A stretch of 15,830 nucleotides of DNA. Origin: UBA6197 sp047638075. Lineage in GTDB: Bacteria > Pseudomonadota > Alphaproteobacteria > Rhodobacterales > Rhodobacteraceae. Both the position numbers and the translations under genes were made by a program. Positions 7,463-14,396 of the stretch are shown piece by piece. The notes below the pieces were generated by a model, which saw only the letters and a list, made by a program, of their open reading frames with translations, searched no databases and had not been told where the DNA came from. The stretch spans positions 1-15,830 of the forward strand of contig NZ_JBLJBV010000087.1 in the NCBI RefSeq assembly GCF_047638075.1. The letters are read 5' to 3'. Positions within the stretch are counted from its first letter, which is position 1, and each line of letters opens with the position of its first letter.

Positions 7463-8491
7463 ATGACCCAGAACATCGCCATACTTGGGGCCTCGGGCTA
7501 TACCGGGGCTGAACTTGTCCGCCTGATTGCCACCCATCCGACCATGCGTATCACCGCGCTGTCAGGCGACCGCAAGGCGGGCATGGCAATGGGCGATGTT
7601 TTTCCGCATCTGCGCCACCTGCCGCTGCCCGCGCTCCAAAAGATCGAAGTGATTGATTTTTCTGCCGTCGATCTGGCGTTTTGCGCGCTACCGCATGCAA
7701 CCAGTCAGGCGGTGATTGCGGCTTTGCCACGAAACCTGAAGGTGGTGGACCTGTCGGCAGACTTTCGGCTGCGTGATCCGGCGGAATATGAAAAATGGTA
7801 TGGCAAACCGCACTCGGCCCCGGATTTGCAGGCCGAGGCGGTTTATGGCCTGACCGAGTTTTACCGTGACCAGATTCGCAACGCCCGGCTGGTGGCGGGC
7901 ACCGGCTGTAACGCGGCGGCGGGGCAATACGCGATCCGGCCGTTGATTTCGGCCGGGGTGATTGATCTTGACGAGATTGTGATCGACCTGAAGGCAGGGG
8001 TATCAGGGGCGGGGCGCAGCCTGAAGGAAAACCTGCTTCATGCCGAATTGTCGGGTGGCACACATCCCTATTCAGCCGGCGGCACGCACCGCCATCTTGG
8101 GGAATTTGATCAGGAATTCAGCCTCTTGGCGGGGCGTCAGGTCAAGGTGCAGTTCACCCCGCATCTGATGCCCTTCAACCGTGGAATTCTGGCGACGGTC
8201 TATGTGCGGGGCGAGGCGGCCGAAATTCATGCCGCGCTTGGGGCGGCCTATGCTGATGAGCCGTTTTTGCAGGTGCTACCCATTGGCGCACTCCCCTCGA
8301 CACGGTCGGTTGGGGGGTCCAATTTCGTGCATGTTGGTGTGGTCGCGGACCGGATCGCGGGGCGCGCGTTGGTAATTGTGGCGCTGGACAACCTGGCCAA
8401 GGGCTCCAGCGGGCAGGCGTTGCAAAACGCCAACCTGATGTTGGGGAACGACGAAACTGCGGGGCTGATGCTGGCGCCAGTGTTCCCGTAA
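7463..8491 (+). CDS. argC: N-acetyl-gamma-glutamyl-phosphate reductase
   Basis: ArgC reduces N-acetylglutamyl-5-phosphate to the semialdehyde with NADPH, the third step of arginine synthesis. The 342 residues fit the long (type 1) ArgC form. The NADP-binding loop is GASGYTGAE (9-17). The nucleophile is Cys149 in GTGCNAAAGQ, followed by the KAGVSGAGR segment and HPYSAGGTHRH with the catalytic His region. The ATG at 7463 has GGAG six bases upstream; an in-frame TTG at 7448 is less likely. A poor promoter candidate (TTGCAT at 7409-7414, 17 bases, CATCTG) precedes it. ccmE follows after 9 bases, so argC and ccmE are almost certainly cotranscribed; this linkage is known in Rhodobacter (argC-cycJ). 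Confidence 0.97.
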   Translation: MTQNIAILGASGYTGAELVRLIATHPTMRITALSGDRKAGMAMGDVFPHLRHLPLPALQKIEVIDFSAVDLAFCALPHATSQAVIAALPRNLKVVDLSADFRLRDPAEYEKWYGKPHSAPDLQAEAVYGLTEFYRDQIRNARLVAGTGCNAAAGQYAIRPLISAGVIDLDEIVIDLKAGVSGAGRSLKENLLHAELSGGTHPYSAGGTHRHLGEFDQEFSLLAGRQVKVQFTPHLMPFNRGILATVYVRGEAAEIHAALGAAYADEPFLQVLPIGALPSTRSVGGSNFVHVGVVADRIAGRALVIVALDNLAKGSSGQALQNANLMLGNDETAGLMLAPVFP

Positions 8492-8500
8492 GGAGTGACG

Positions 8501-8944
8501 ATGAGAAGTCTCAAGAAGAAACGCCGGATCCAGATTTTGCTGGTGACAGCGCTGGCGTTGGTGGTTTCAACAGCGCTGATCGGTTACGCGCTGCGTGATG
8601 GGATCAACTTTTTCCGCTCGCCCACGCAGGTCGTGCAGGACCCGCCGAAGGCTGACGAGACGTTCCGCATCGGCGGCCTGGTAGAGATCGGCACGCTTAA
8701 ACGCGGCGAAAGCGAGGTGATCACCTTTAATGTCACCGATGGCGGGGCGACGATCCCGGTGCGCTTTGCAGGCGTGCTGCCTGATCTTTTTGCCGAGAAT
8801 CAGGGCATGATCGGCACTGGCAAGATGGAGGGCGACGTGTTCGTGGCCCAAGAGATTCTGGCCAAGCACGATGAAAGCTATATGCCCGCCGAAGTGATTG
8901 ACGCGCTGAAAGAACAGGGCGTCTACCAAGACCCTAACAGCTAA
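8501..8944 (+). CDS. ccmE: Cytochrome c-type biogenesis haem chaperone CcmE
   Basis: CcmE carries haem in the periplasm from CcmABCD to the CcmF/CcmH lyase. The 147-residue protein has a basic N-terminus (RSLKKKRR), one membrane anchor (about 10-31), and an OB-fold domain containing FRIGGLVEIGTLKR, VRFAGVLPDLFAENQG and the signature LAKHDESYMP. His123 there is the covalent haem ligand and Tyr127 the axial ligand. ATG at 8501 follows AAGGAG with a 5-base spacer; an in-frame GTG at 8495 overlaps the ribosome-binding site and is rejected. The Rhodobacter name is cycJ. The gene follows argC directly and is separated from ccmF by the lysis pair. Confidence 0.97.
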   Translation: MRSLKKKRRIQILLVTALALVVSTALIGYALRDGINFFRSPTQVVQDPPKADETFRIGGLVEIGTLKRGESEVITFNVTDGGATIPVRFAGVLPDLFAENQGMIGTGKMEGDVFVAQEILAKHDESYMPAEVIDALKEQGVYQDPNS

Positions 8945-8948
8945 GCGT

Positions 8949-8968
8949 ACGCCCCTTTGGTGGGGCGT
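8949..8968 (+). terminator. Hairpin after ccmE, probable weak terminator
   Basis: A 7-bp stem (ACGCCCC / GGGGCGT) with a 6-base loop starts 5 bases after the ccmE stop. There is no U tract (it continues TTAACGG), so termination would be partial. The right arm runs into GTTAAC, which resembles a CtrA half-site, but no second TTAA follows at the 7-base spacing of a full site. Confidence 0.45.
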
Positions 8969-9016
8969 TAACGGAAAGTGGCGGATTTTACCCCGGAAAG
9001 CCAAGGGGAAACCGCC

Positions 9017-9628
9017 ATGAAATCCGTTCAGGAAATTGCCAAGGAAATAGTCGCCCGCGAAGGGGGCTTTGTGAATGATCCCGCCGATCCGGGCGGGGCT
9101 ACGAAATACGGCGTGACGCTGGGCACGCTAAAGCGGCTGGGGCTGGACCTGACCCATGATGGCCGCGTGACCGAGGCCGATGTGCGCGCGCTAACCCGCG
9201 CCAAAGCGCAAGAAATCTTTGTTCGTCATTACTTTGAGGCGCCGGGGCTGGGCGGGCTACCGGCCCCGCTGCAGGCATCTGTTTTTGATATGTATGTCAA
9301 TTCCGGCGCGAATGCGGTGCGGGTGTTGCAGGTATTGCTGGGTGAAATGGGGCATGATCTGCAAGCCGATGGTGTGCTGGGCCCATTGACATATCGTGCG
9401 GCCCACGCCGCGATGGCGGCGGCCCCTGATCATCTGGTCGATGCCTACGGCATTGCGCGGCGCAACTATTACTACTCGCTTGCCGACGCCCGCCCCGCCA
9501 GCCGCAAATACGCCCGCAGACAGGGTGGTGGAAAGGGGGGGTGGATTTTACGGGCAGAAGAATTCATCTCGGCCAGGTTCCATCTGACTGCGGCGGAACA
9601 CAACGCGCGGGTGGCAGCATGGGGCTAA
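9017..9628 (+). CDS. Glycoside hydrolase 108-type endolysin (GTA-type)
   Basis: A 203-residue muramidase-like protein that cleaves peptidoglycan. The N-terminal GH108 domain shows AREGGFVNDPADPGGATKYGVT, with Glu15 of the EGG motif as the family's catalytic acid, followed by AQEIFVRHYFEAPG and the FDMYVNSGANAVRVLQ helix. The C-terminal part (from about 107, LGEMGHDLQADGVLGPLTYRA) is a peptidoglycan-binding module of the PG_binding_3 kind. No signal peptide is visible, so it should need a holin to reach the wall, and a holin gene overlaps its 3' end by 10 bases. The ATG at 9017 is used, with AGGGGA upstream; a GTG at 8978 would add 13 non-conserved residues. R. capsulatus has an endolysin/holin pair (rcc00556/rcc00555) of this kind that releases gene transfer agents. 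The family call is strong; the GTA role is inference. Confidence 0.9.
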   Translation: MKSVQEIAKEIVAREGGFVNDPADPGGATKYGVTLGTLKRLGLDLTHDGRVTEADVRALTRAKAQEIFVRHYFEAPGLGGLPAPLQASVFDMYVNSGANAVRVLQVLLGEMGHDLQADGVLGPLTYRAAHAAMAAAPDHLVDAYGIARRNYYYSLADARPASRKYARRQGGGKGGWILRAEEFISARFHLTAAEHNARVAAWG

Positions 9629-10116
9629 TTGACAAGATAATCGGGGGGTCGGCGGCCACCACGGCGCTTGGAAATGCCGCTGTTGGTCTGGCCGAGGTAT
9701 TGACCCCGAACGCAACCAAAAAAATGGAAGCCTCACAAGCCGCCTATATCGCCGCGCTTGATGAGCATGGGGCAGAGTTTCAATATGTCCGGCCCGGCTG
9801 GTTCGACCGCTTTGTGAACGGTCTGAACCGGATGCCCCGCCCGATGCTGGCCTTGGGCACGCTGGCGCTGTTCATTTCGGCCATGGTTGACCCGGTTACC
9901 TTTGCGCAGCGGATGGTGGGGCTTGGCTATGTGCCCGAACCGCTCTGGTGGCTGTTGGGGGCAGTGGTCAGCTTTTATTTCGGGGCCCGGGAGGCACATT
10001 ATTTCCGCGTCCGCCCGGCCGCGCCACCCGGGGGTCAGGGCGCCCCACCCGCCACCCTGCCGATCGAGGCTGAGAACCCGGCCCTGACCGAGTGGCGCCA
10101 AAACAAGGCGGGGTGA
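9619..10116 (+). CDS. Holin family protein (GTA 3TM-holin type)
   Basis: A 165-residue small membrane protein. The start ATG at 9619 lies inside the endolysin gene, whose TAA is at 9626-9628, suggesting translational coupling; its own ribosome-binding site is weak (GGGTGG). The N-terminal half is an amphipathic segment (MGLIDKIIGGSAATTALGNA, with possible hydrophobic stretch). The pair RPGWFDRFVNGLNRMPRPM then precedes TM 76-92, and a second TM lies at about 109-123 (LWWLLGAVVSFYFGAREAHYF). A Pro/Ala-rich cytoplasmic tail ends the protein. This matches my memory of the DUF3154/GTA_holin_3TM family. It would permeabilise the inner membrane to let the endolysin out. Alternatives such as a generic phage holin remain possible; there are no other phage genes here. 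Confidence 0.82.
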   Translation: MGLIDKIIGGSAATTALGNAAVGLAEVLTPNATKKMEASQAAYIAALDEHGAEFQYVRPGWFDRFVNGLNRMPRPMLALGTLALFISAMVDPVTFAQRMVGLGYVPEPLWWLLGAVVSFYFGAREAHYFRVRPAAPPGGQGAPPATLPIEAENPALTEWRQNKAG

Positions 10117-10146
10117 GGAAGGGGCAATCTGGCCGATTTGTCTGAT

Positions 10147-10170
10147 TGGGGGCCGCGTGGCCCCCATTTT
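10147..10170 (+). terminator. Intrinsic terminator after the holin gene
   Basis: An 8-bp stem, TGGGGGCC (10147-10154) pairing with GGCCCCCA (10159-10166), closes a GCGT loop and is followed by TTTT. It lies 30 bases after the holin stop and before the ccmF promoter, so it ends the lysis-gene transcript. Confidence 0.8.
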
Positions 10171-10203
10171 CGATCACCTCCGCGACAACAACGCGCATCC
10201 CCA

Positions 10204-10232
10204 TTGGCCCCGGCCCCGCATCGCACTATGAT
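10204..10232 (+). promoter_or_regulatory. Putative sigma70-type promoter for ccmF-ccmH
   Basis: -35 TTGGCC (10204-10209), exactly 17 bases, -10 TATGAT (10227-10232). Expected start near 10239, giving a leader of about 20 bases before the ATG at 10259. It sits just downstream of a terminator, which makes an independent ccmF transcript plausible. Confidence 0.55.
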
Positions 10233-10258
10233 CACCGGCGCGAACAGGAGGATATGAG

Positions 10259-12220
10259 ATGATTGCTGAACTTGGCCATTTTGCCCTGATTCTGGCCTTT
10301 GGCGTGGCGATCATTCAGGCTGTTGTGCCAATGATTGGCGCGTGGCAGGGATGGCGCGGCTGGATGGCGGTAGCCGACCCGGCGGCCTCGGCGCAATTCC
10401 TGCTGATCGCGGCGTCTTTTGCGGCACTGACCTATTCCTTCGTCACGTCGGATTTTTCCGTGCAATTGGTTTTTGCCAATTCGCACACAGACAAGCCGAT
10501 GCTTTACAAAATCTCGGGCGTTTGGGGTAACCACGAAGGCTCCATGCTGCTGTGGGTACTGATTCTGTCCGGCTTTGGGGCAGCGGCGGCGTGGTTTGGC
10601 GGGGCTTTGCCGCCCCGGCTGCGGGCGCGGGTGCTGGCGGTTCAATCAGCGATCGGGGCTGCATTTTTGGGGTTTATCCTGTTCACCTCGAACCCGTTTA
10701 TCCGCTTGGCACAGCCCCCGTTCAACGGCCAAGACCTGAACCCGCTGTTGCAAGACCCCGGTTTGGCCTTTCATCCACCGTTTCTTTACCTTGGCTATGT
10801 CGGGCTTTCGATGGCGTTTTCATTCGCCGTGGCCGCGCTGATCGAAGGGCGCGTTGATGCTGCCTGGGCACGTTGGGTGCGCCCCTGGACGCTGGCCGCA
10901 TGGATTTTTCTGACCATCGGTATCGGACTGGGCAGCTGGTGGGCGTATTATGAACTGGGCTGGGGCGGGTTCTGGTTTTGGGACCCGGTCGAGAACGCAT
11001 CATTCATGCCGTGGCTTTTGGCTGCTGCGCTGCTGCATTCGGCCATTGTGGTTGAAAAGCGCGAGGCGCTGAAAAGCTGGACCATTCTTTTGGCGATATT
11101 GGCCTTTGGCTTTTCCCTGATCGGCACGTTTATCGTGCGTTCCGGGGTGATTACATCGGTCCACAGCTTTGCTTCTGACCCAGAACGCGGGGTCTATATT
11201 CTGGTGCTGCTGGCGGTTTTCGTGGGCGGTGCGCTGACATTGTTTGCGGCGCGTGCGGGCACGATGCAGGCCAAGGGCGTCTTTGGCATGGTCAGCCGTG
11301 AGACTGCACTGGTGGTGAACAACATCCTGTTGGCGGTGGCGGCGCTGGTGGTTTTCGTGGGGACGGTCTGGCCTTTGGTTGCGGAAATGGCCTGGGGGCG
11401 CAAACTGTCGGTTGGCGCGCCGTTCTTTGAAAAGGCGTTCACGCCGTTCATGCTGATCTTGGCGATTGTACTGCCGATTGGCGCGCTGATGCCGTGGAAA
11501 CGTGCCCGACTTGCGCGGGCGATAAAGCCCTTGGTGCCAGCGATGATACTGGCGCTGGCGGTGGTTGCGCTGGTGTGGGCGATCGGCACCAACCGGTCGA
11601 CAATTGGTCTGGTCGGGGCCGGCCTGGGCAGTTGGCTGGTGTTTGGTGCGCTGACAGAGCTGTGGGTGCGTGCGGGACGCAAGGCGGCGCGGCTTTCACG
11701 GTTGCCGCGCGCTGACTGGGGCAAGGCGCTGGCGCATGGCGGGCTGGGTGTCACGTTCATCGGTATTGCGCTGCTGACCGCTTGGGACTCTGAAGATATT
11801 CGCGTGGCCCAAATAGGTGTGCCGTTTACTGTTAGCGGGTATGAGATTACGCTGGATGCCGTGAATGAGGTGCAGGGGCCAAACTATACCTCAACGGTTG
11901 GCACCATGGTGGTGCGTGAGGGCGGCAAGGTCACCGCCGTAATGCACCCCGAAAAACGGATCTACCCGGTGCAGGCGATGCCCACCACCGAAGCCGCGAT
12001 TGATCAGCGTTTTACCGGCGACGTTTATCTGGTGATCGGTGATGCGCAGCAGGGCGGCGGCTATGCGGTGCGCACCTATATCAAGCCCTTCGCCAACTGG
12101 ATCTGGGCGGGCCTTGGGCTGATGGCCCTGGGCGGTGCGTTTAGCCTTTCAGACCGGCGTTACCGCGTGGCGGCAGGGGCGCGCAAACAGGCCACCCTGG
12201 CCGCAACCCCGGCGGAGTAG
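10259..12220 (+). CDS. ccmF: Haem lyase subunit CcmF
   Basis: CcmF is the large inner-membrane component of the cytochrome c haem lyase. It takes haem from CcmE, reduces it and attaches it to apocytochrome with CcmH. The 653-residue polytopic protein has many hydrophobic segments and the family motifs: WGNHEGSMLLWV (89-100), FHPPFLYLGYVG (171-182, conserved periplasmic His), and the WWD haem-binding segment SWWAYYELGWGGFWFWDP (226-243). A soluble periplasmic loop (about 540-620) precedes the last membrane span. ATG at 10259 follows AGGAGG with about 8 bases of spacing. ccmH begins 3 bases after its stop. The Rhodobacter name is ccl1. CcmE upstream and CcmH downstream give the pathway context; ccmABCDG and ccmI are not in the window. 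Confidence 0.97.
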   Translation: MIAELGHFALILAFGVAIIQAVVPMIGAWQGWRGWMAVADPAASAQFLLIAASFAALTYSFVTSDFSVQLVFANSHTDKPMLYKISGVWGNHEGSMLLWVLILSGFGAAAAWFGGALPPRLRARVLAVQSAIGAAFLGFILFTSNPFIRLAQPPFNGQDLNPLLQDPGLAFHPPFLYLGYVGLSMAFSFAVAALIEGRVDAAWARWVRPWTLAAWIFLTIGIGLGSWWAYYELGWGGFWFWDPVENASFMPWLLAAALLHSAIVVEKREALKSWTILLAILAFGFSLIGTFIVRSGVITSVHSFASDPERGVYILVLLAVFVGGALTLFAARAGTMQAKGVFGMVSRETALVVNNILLAVAALVVFVGTVWPLVAEMAWGRKLSVGAPFFEKAFTPFMLILAIVLPIGALMPWKRARLARAIKPLVPAMILALAVVALVWAIGTNRSTIGLVGAGLGSWLVFGALTELWVRAGRKAARLSRLPRADWGKALAHGGLGVTFIGIALLTAWDSEDIRVAQIGVPFTVSGYEITLDAVNEVQGPNYTSTVGTMVVREGGKVTAVMHPEKRIYPVQAMPTTEAAIDQRFTGDVYLVIGDAQQGGGYAVRTYIKPFANWIWAGLGLMALGGAFSLSDRRYRVAAGARKQATLAATPAE

Positions 12221-12223
12221 CCC

Positions 12224-12697
12224 ATGCTTAGACGTATCGCCCTGCTGATGGCGCTGGCGCTGACGCCTCTTCTCAGCGCGAGCCCCACGTTGGCCGTGCA
12301 ACCCGATGAAGTGCTGTCCGATCCGGTCCTGGAGGCGCGCGCCCGCGAAATTGCAAAGGTGCTGCGTTGCCCCGTTTGCCAGGGCGAAAATATTGACGAA
12401 TCCAACGCCGACATCTCACGCGATCTGCGGCTTTTGGTGCGTGAACGGTTGGTCGCAGGGGATAGCGACGATGCGGTGTTGGACTTTGTGACGGACCGCT
12501 ACGGCGAATATGTATTGTTTGAACCCGAGGCGACGGGCTCTAACCTGATCCTGTGGTACACGGGCCCGGTGGCATTGCTGCTGGCGCTGGGTGGGGCGTT
12601 CGTCTTTGTCCGGTCGCGCCGCAAGGTTGAAACCGCCGCAGCGCCTCCGTTGTCGCGCGAAGAAAGCGCCCGTCTGGCTGAACTTCTGGAGGAGTGA
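12224..12697 (+). CDS. ccmH: Cytochrome c biogenesis thiol-oxidoreductase CcmH (Ccl2/CycL)
   Basis: CcmH keeps the CXXCH cysteines of apocytochrome c reduced and presents them to CcmF. The 157-residue protein has a Sec signal peptide (about 1-24, with cleavage after SPTLA), then LRCPVCQ, whose Cys49 and Cys52 are the redox pair, followed by the helical bundle NIDESNADISRDLR and YGEYVLFEP. A C-terminal membrane anchor (about 108-129) and a basic, then acidic cytosolic tail follow. This is the short CcmH/CcmL form without a fused TPR domain (CcmI is separate in Rhodobacter). It starts 3 bases after ccmF, so the pair is one operon. Confidence 0.96.
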   Translation: MLRRIALLMALALTPLLSASPTLAVQPDEVLSDPVLEARAREIAKVLRCPVCQGENIDESNADISRDLRLLVRERLVAGDSDDAVLDFVTDRYGEYVLFEPEATGSNLILWYTGPVALLLALGGAFVFVRSRRKVETAAAPPLSREESARLAELLEE

Positions 12698-12711
12698 CGC
12701 GCCGTTCCGCT

Positions 12712-12740
12712 TTGCCTGTAACGGGCCATCACGCTAGGGT
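12712..12740 (+). promoter_or_regulatory. Putative promoter for the enoyl-CoA hydratase gene
   Basis: -35 TTGCCT (12712-12717), a 17-base spacer, -10 TAGGGT (12735-12740). The expected start is about 23 bases before the ATG at 12770. Pattern only. Confidence 0.4.
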
Positions 12741-12769
12741 GTCGGAAAATCAGCCGAGGAACGCCTGCG

Positions 12770-13546
12770 ATGCCCTATCAGGAAATCCGCTATGAACTGG
12801 CTAACGACATTGCAGTCGTCACGCTGAACCGCCCCGACGTGATGAATGCGCTCGGCACGCGAATGCGCGCTGAACTGACCGAGGCGCTGCACCGTGGCGG
12901 CGCCGAGGCGCGGGCGGTCGTGCTGACGGGGGCGGGGCGGGCGTTTTGTGCCGGGCAGGATCTGGGCGACAGTAAGGGTAGCGCAGGGCTGGATCTGGAA
13001 CGCTTGTTGCGGGATGAATACGAACCCCTGTTAAGCGCGCTTTATGACTGCCCCGTGCCGACCATCACCGCTGTGAACGGTGTTGCGGCGGGGGCGGGCG
13101 CAAACATTGCTTTGGCCGCCGATGTGGTCATCGCATCAGAGAATGCCACCTTCATTCAGGCGTTTACCCGGATTGGGCTGATGCCAGATGCGGGGGGAAC
13201 CTGGTGGCTGCCGCGACAGATCGGATTTGCGCGGGCAATGGGTGCGATGCTTTTTGGCGACAAGATCCCCGCAAAACAGGCTGCCGACTGGGGAATGATC
13301 TGGGAAGCGGTCCCCGAGGCCGATTTCATCCGCCACTGGCGTGCCCGTGCCGCGCATCTGGCGCAGGGGCCAACCGTCGCCTACCGCGCGATAAAGCAGG
13401 CCCTGCGCGGGGGATATGGTAACGATCTTAGGGTGCAGCTGGCACTTGAAGCGCAATCCCAAGGGCAATGTGGCGCGACGCGCGATTTCAATGAGGGCCT
13501 GATGGCGTTTCTTGAAAAACGGCCAGCAATATTTGAGGGGCGCTAA
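12770..13546 (+). CDS. paaG: Enoyl-CoA hydratase/isomerase, PaaG-like
   Basis: A 258-residue crotonase-fold protein. It shows the N-terminal beta segment AVVTLNRPDVMNAL, the first oxyanion-hole turn AFCAGQDL (58-65), the second at NGVAAGAGANIALAAD (103-118), and IGLMPDAGGTWWLPRQIG (135-152), which is typical of PaaG. PaaG isomerises the ring-1,2-epoxide of phenylacetyl-CoA to an oxepin and also shifts double bonds. The acidic Asp140 in PDAGGTW fits the single catalytic acid of that group, whereas classical hydratases use two Glu. There are no other paa genes in the window, so the in vivo substrate could be another enoyl-CoA. Start by GAGGAA about 9 bases upstream. The symbol is a family-level assignment. 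Confidence 0.88.
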   Translation: MPYQEIRYELANDIAVVTLNRPDVMNALGTRMRAELTEALHRGGAEARAVVLTGAGRAFCAGQDLGDSKGSAGLDLERLLRDEYEPLLSALYDCPVPTITAVNGVAAGAGANIALAADVVIASENATFIQAFTRIGLMPDAGGTWWLPRQIGFARAMGAMLFGDKIPAKQAADWGMIWEAVPEADFIRHWRARAAHLAQGPTVAYRAIKQALRGGYGNDLRVQLALEAQSQGQCGATRDFNEGLMAFLEKRPAIFEGR

Positions 13547-13547
13547 T

Positions 13548-13582
13548 CGGGCACAAATCCTTTTCTCCGTGCCGCGTGCCCG
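13548..13582 (+). repeat. Inverted repeat just after paaG
   Basis: CGGGCAC (13548-13554) and GTGCCCG (13576-13582) form a 7-bp inverted repeat beginning right after the paaG stop, with a 21-base loop and no U tract after it. It could be a transcript-end stabilising structure or chance. The remaining DNA up to the tRNA (13583-13686) shows nothing recognisable. Confidence 0.25.
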
Positions 13583-13686
13583 GATGAATAATGCAGAGCA
13601 GCAGACCGATGCCGCGCGAAGGCGAACAGCACTAATCAGTCGCCCGCTAGGCGCATCGGTGGAAATACCAATTCAATCGAGAAATT

Positions 13687-13762
<76 letters not shown>

Positions 13763-13797
13763 ACGACACGCGGATTTGGGACAACCGCGTGGGGCGT

Positions 13798-13826
13798 CGT
13801 ATAGGCAGTTGCCGGGTGGGGCGCAA
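13798..13826 (-). promoter_or_regulatory. Putative promoter for tRNA-Ala
   Basis: Minus strand: -35 TTGCGC (13821-13826), 17 bases, -10 TATACG (13798-13803). The expected start near 13791 leaves a 5' leader of about 28 bases. A perfect 7-bp inverted repeat (CACGCGG at 13767-13773, CCGCGTG at 13785-13791) fills that leader and would form a hairpin just before the mature tRNA 5' end. Confidence 0.55.
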
Positions 13827-13896
13827 GAGGAATTTTGTCTCTGTCATCAGGTTTTCAAAGGGAAAACCAGCGGCCGCCAAGTCTGCCATCAAAACG

Positions 13897-13936
13897 CAAA
13901 CAGGCGCGGGGAAACGCCCCACGCCTGTTTGTTTTT
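13897..13936. terminator. Strong hairpin terminator, probably bidirectional
   Basis: CAAACAGGCG (13897-13906) pairs with CGCCTGTTTG (13922-13931), continuing past one mismatch into GGGG/CCCC around a short loop. On the plus strand TTTTT follows (13932-13936); on the minus strand CGTTTT follows. Its main job is likely to end the FYDLN gene transcript (minus) 14 bases past the stop and so isolate the tRNA gene. Confidence 0.85.
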
Positions 13937-13950
13937 GCAGCCGTTGATGG

Positions 13951-14283
13951 TCAGCTATCGTCGTCGCCAGAGCTGACATCAGCGATATCGTCAAGCGAGA
14001 CAGTATCATCGTCGTCATCGTCTTCTAGCAGATCGTCATCAAGATCGACCTCGCCGCCATCTTCGTCGAGATCATCGTCATCCGTTGTGTCTTGGCTGGG
14101 CGCCGCAGTTGTGCTGGTACTGGCCTTGTCTGCCGCAATTACCCGGCCACGACCGATTTGCAGGCTTTCAGCGGAAAAGCTGGCACCGCAGACCGGGCAG
14201 GTCATCGGGTCGTTGGTCAGATCATAGAACCGGCTCGCGCAATGCGGGCAGAGGCGTTTTATGCCCCATTCCTCTTTCGGCAT
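13951..14283 (-). CDS. FYDLN acid-domain zinc-ribbon protein
   Basis: A 110-residue protein named for its motif: RLCPHCASRFYDLTNDPMTCPVCG at the N-terminus. Cys12, Cys15, Cys29 and Cys32 form a zinc ribbon. After a short linker the last ~45 residues are almost all Asp, Glu and Ser, including a run of eight or more acidic residues, a tail typical of TIGR02300-type proteins of alphaproteobacteria. The function is unknown; the combination could suit binding a basic partner, but that is speculation. The ATG at 14283 has AGGAG at a suitable distance. It is divergent from the metallopeptidase gene, with 113 bases between them in which I see no clear promoter for either. Confidence 0.92.
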   Translation of the reverse strand: MPKEEWGIKRLCPHCASRFYDLTNDPMTCPVCGASFSAESLQIGRGRVIAADKASTSTTAAPSQDTTDDDDLDEDGGEVDLDDDLLEDDDDDDTVSLDDIADVSSGDDDS

Positions 14284-14385
14284 GGAAATCTCCTAGCATC
14301 GCTCTTATTCAGAGAGTCGACGCCAACTGCCACAATGAATGCGGGGTGTCAAAGGCTTTTGCGCCATAAATCCCTCATCCGGCCC

Positions 14386-14391
14386 AAGGAG
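14386..14391 (+). promoter_or_regulatory. Ribosome-binding site that selects a TTG start
   Basis: AAGGAG stands 5 bases before TTG at 14397. No ATG or GTG close by has such a site, so the TTG is the best start for the metallopeptidase gene. Confidence 0.65.
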
Positions 14392-14396
14392 AGCGT

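Noticed and set aside
9541..9618. 26-codon upstream extension of the holin
   Set aside because: It lies wholly inside the endolysin gene. The ATG at 9619 gives the family-like N-terminus and a normal coupled overlap.
8945..10120. Prophage remnant
   Set aside because: Only the two lysis genes are present, intact, without integrase, capsid or tail genes or attachment-site repeats; a GTA-type lysis pair explains this better.
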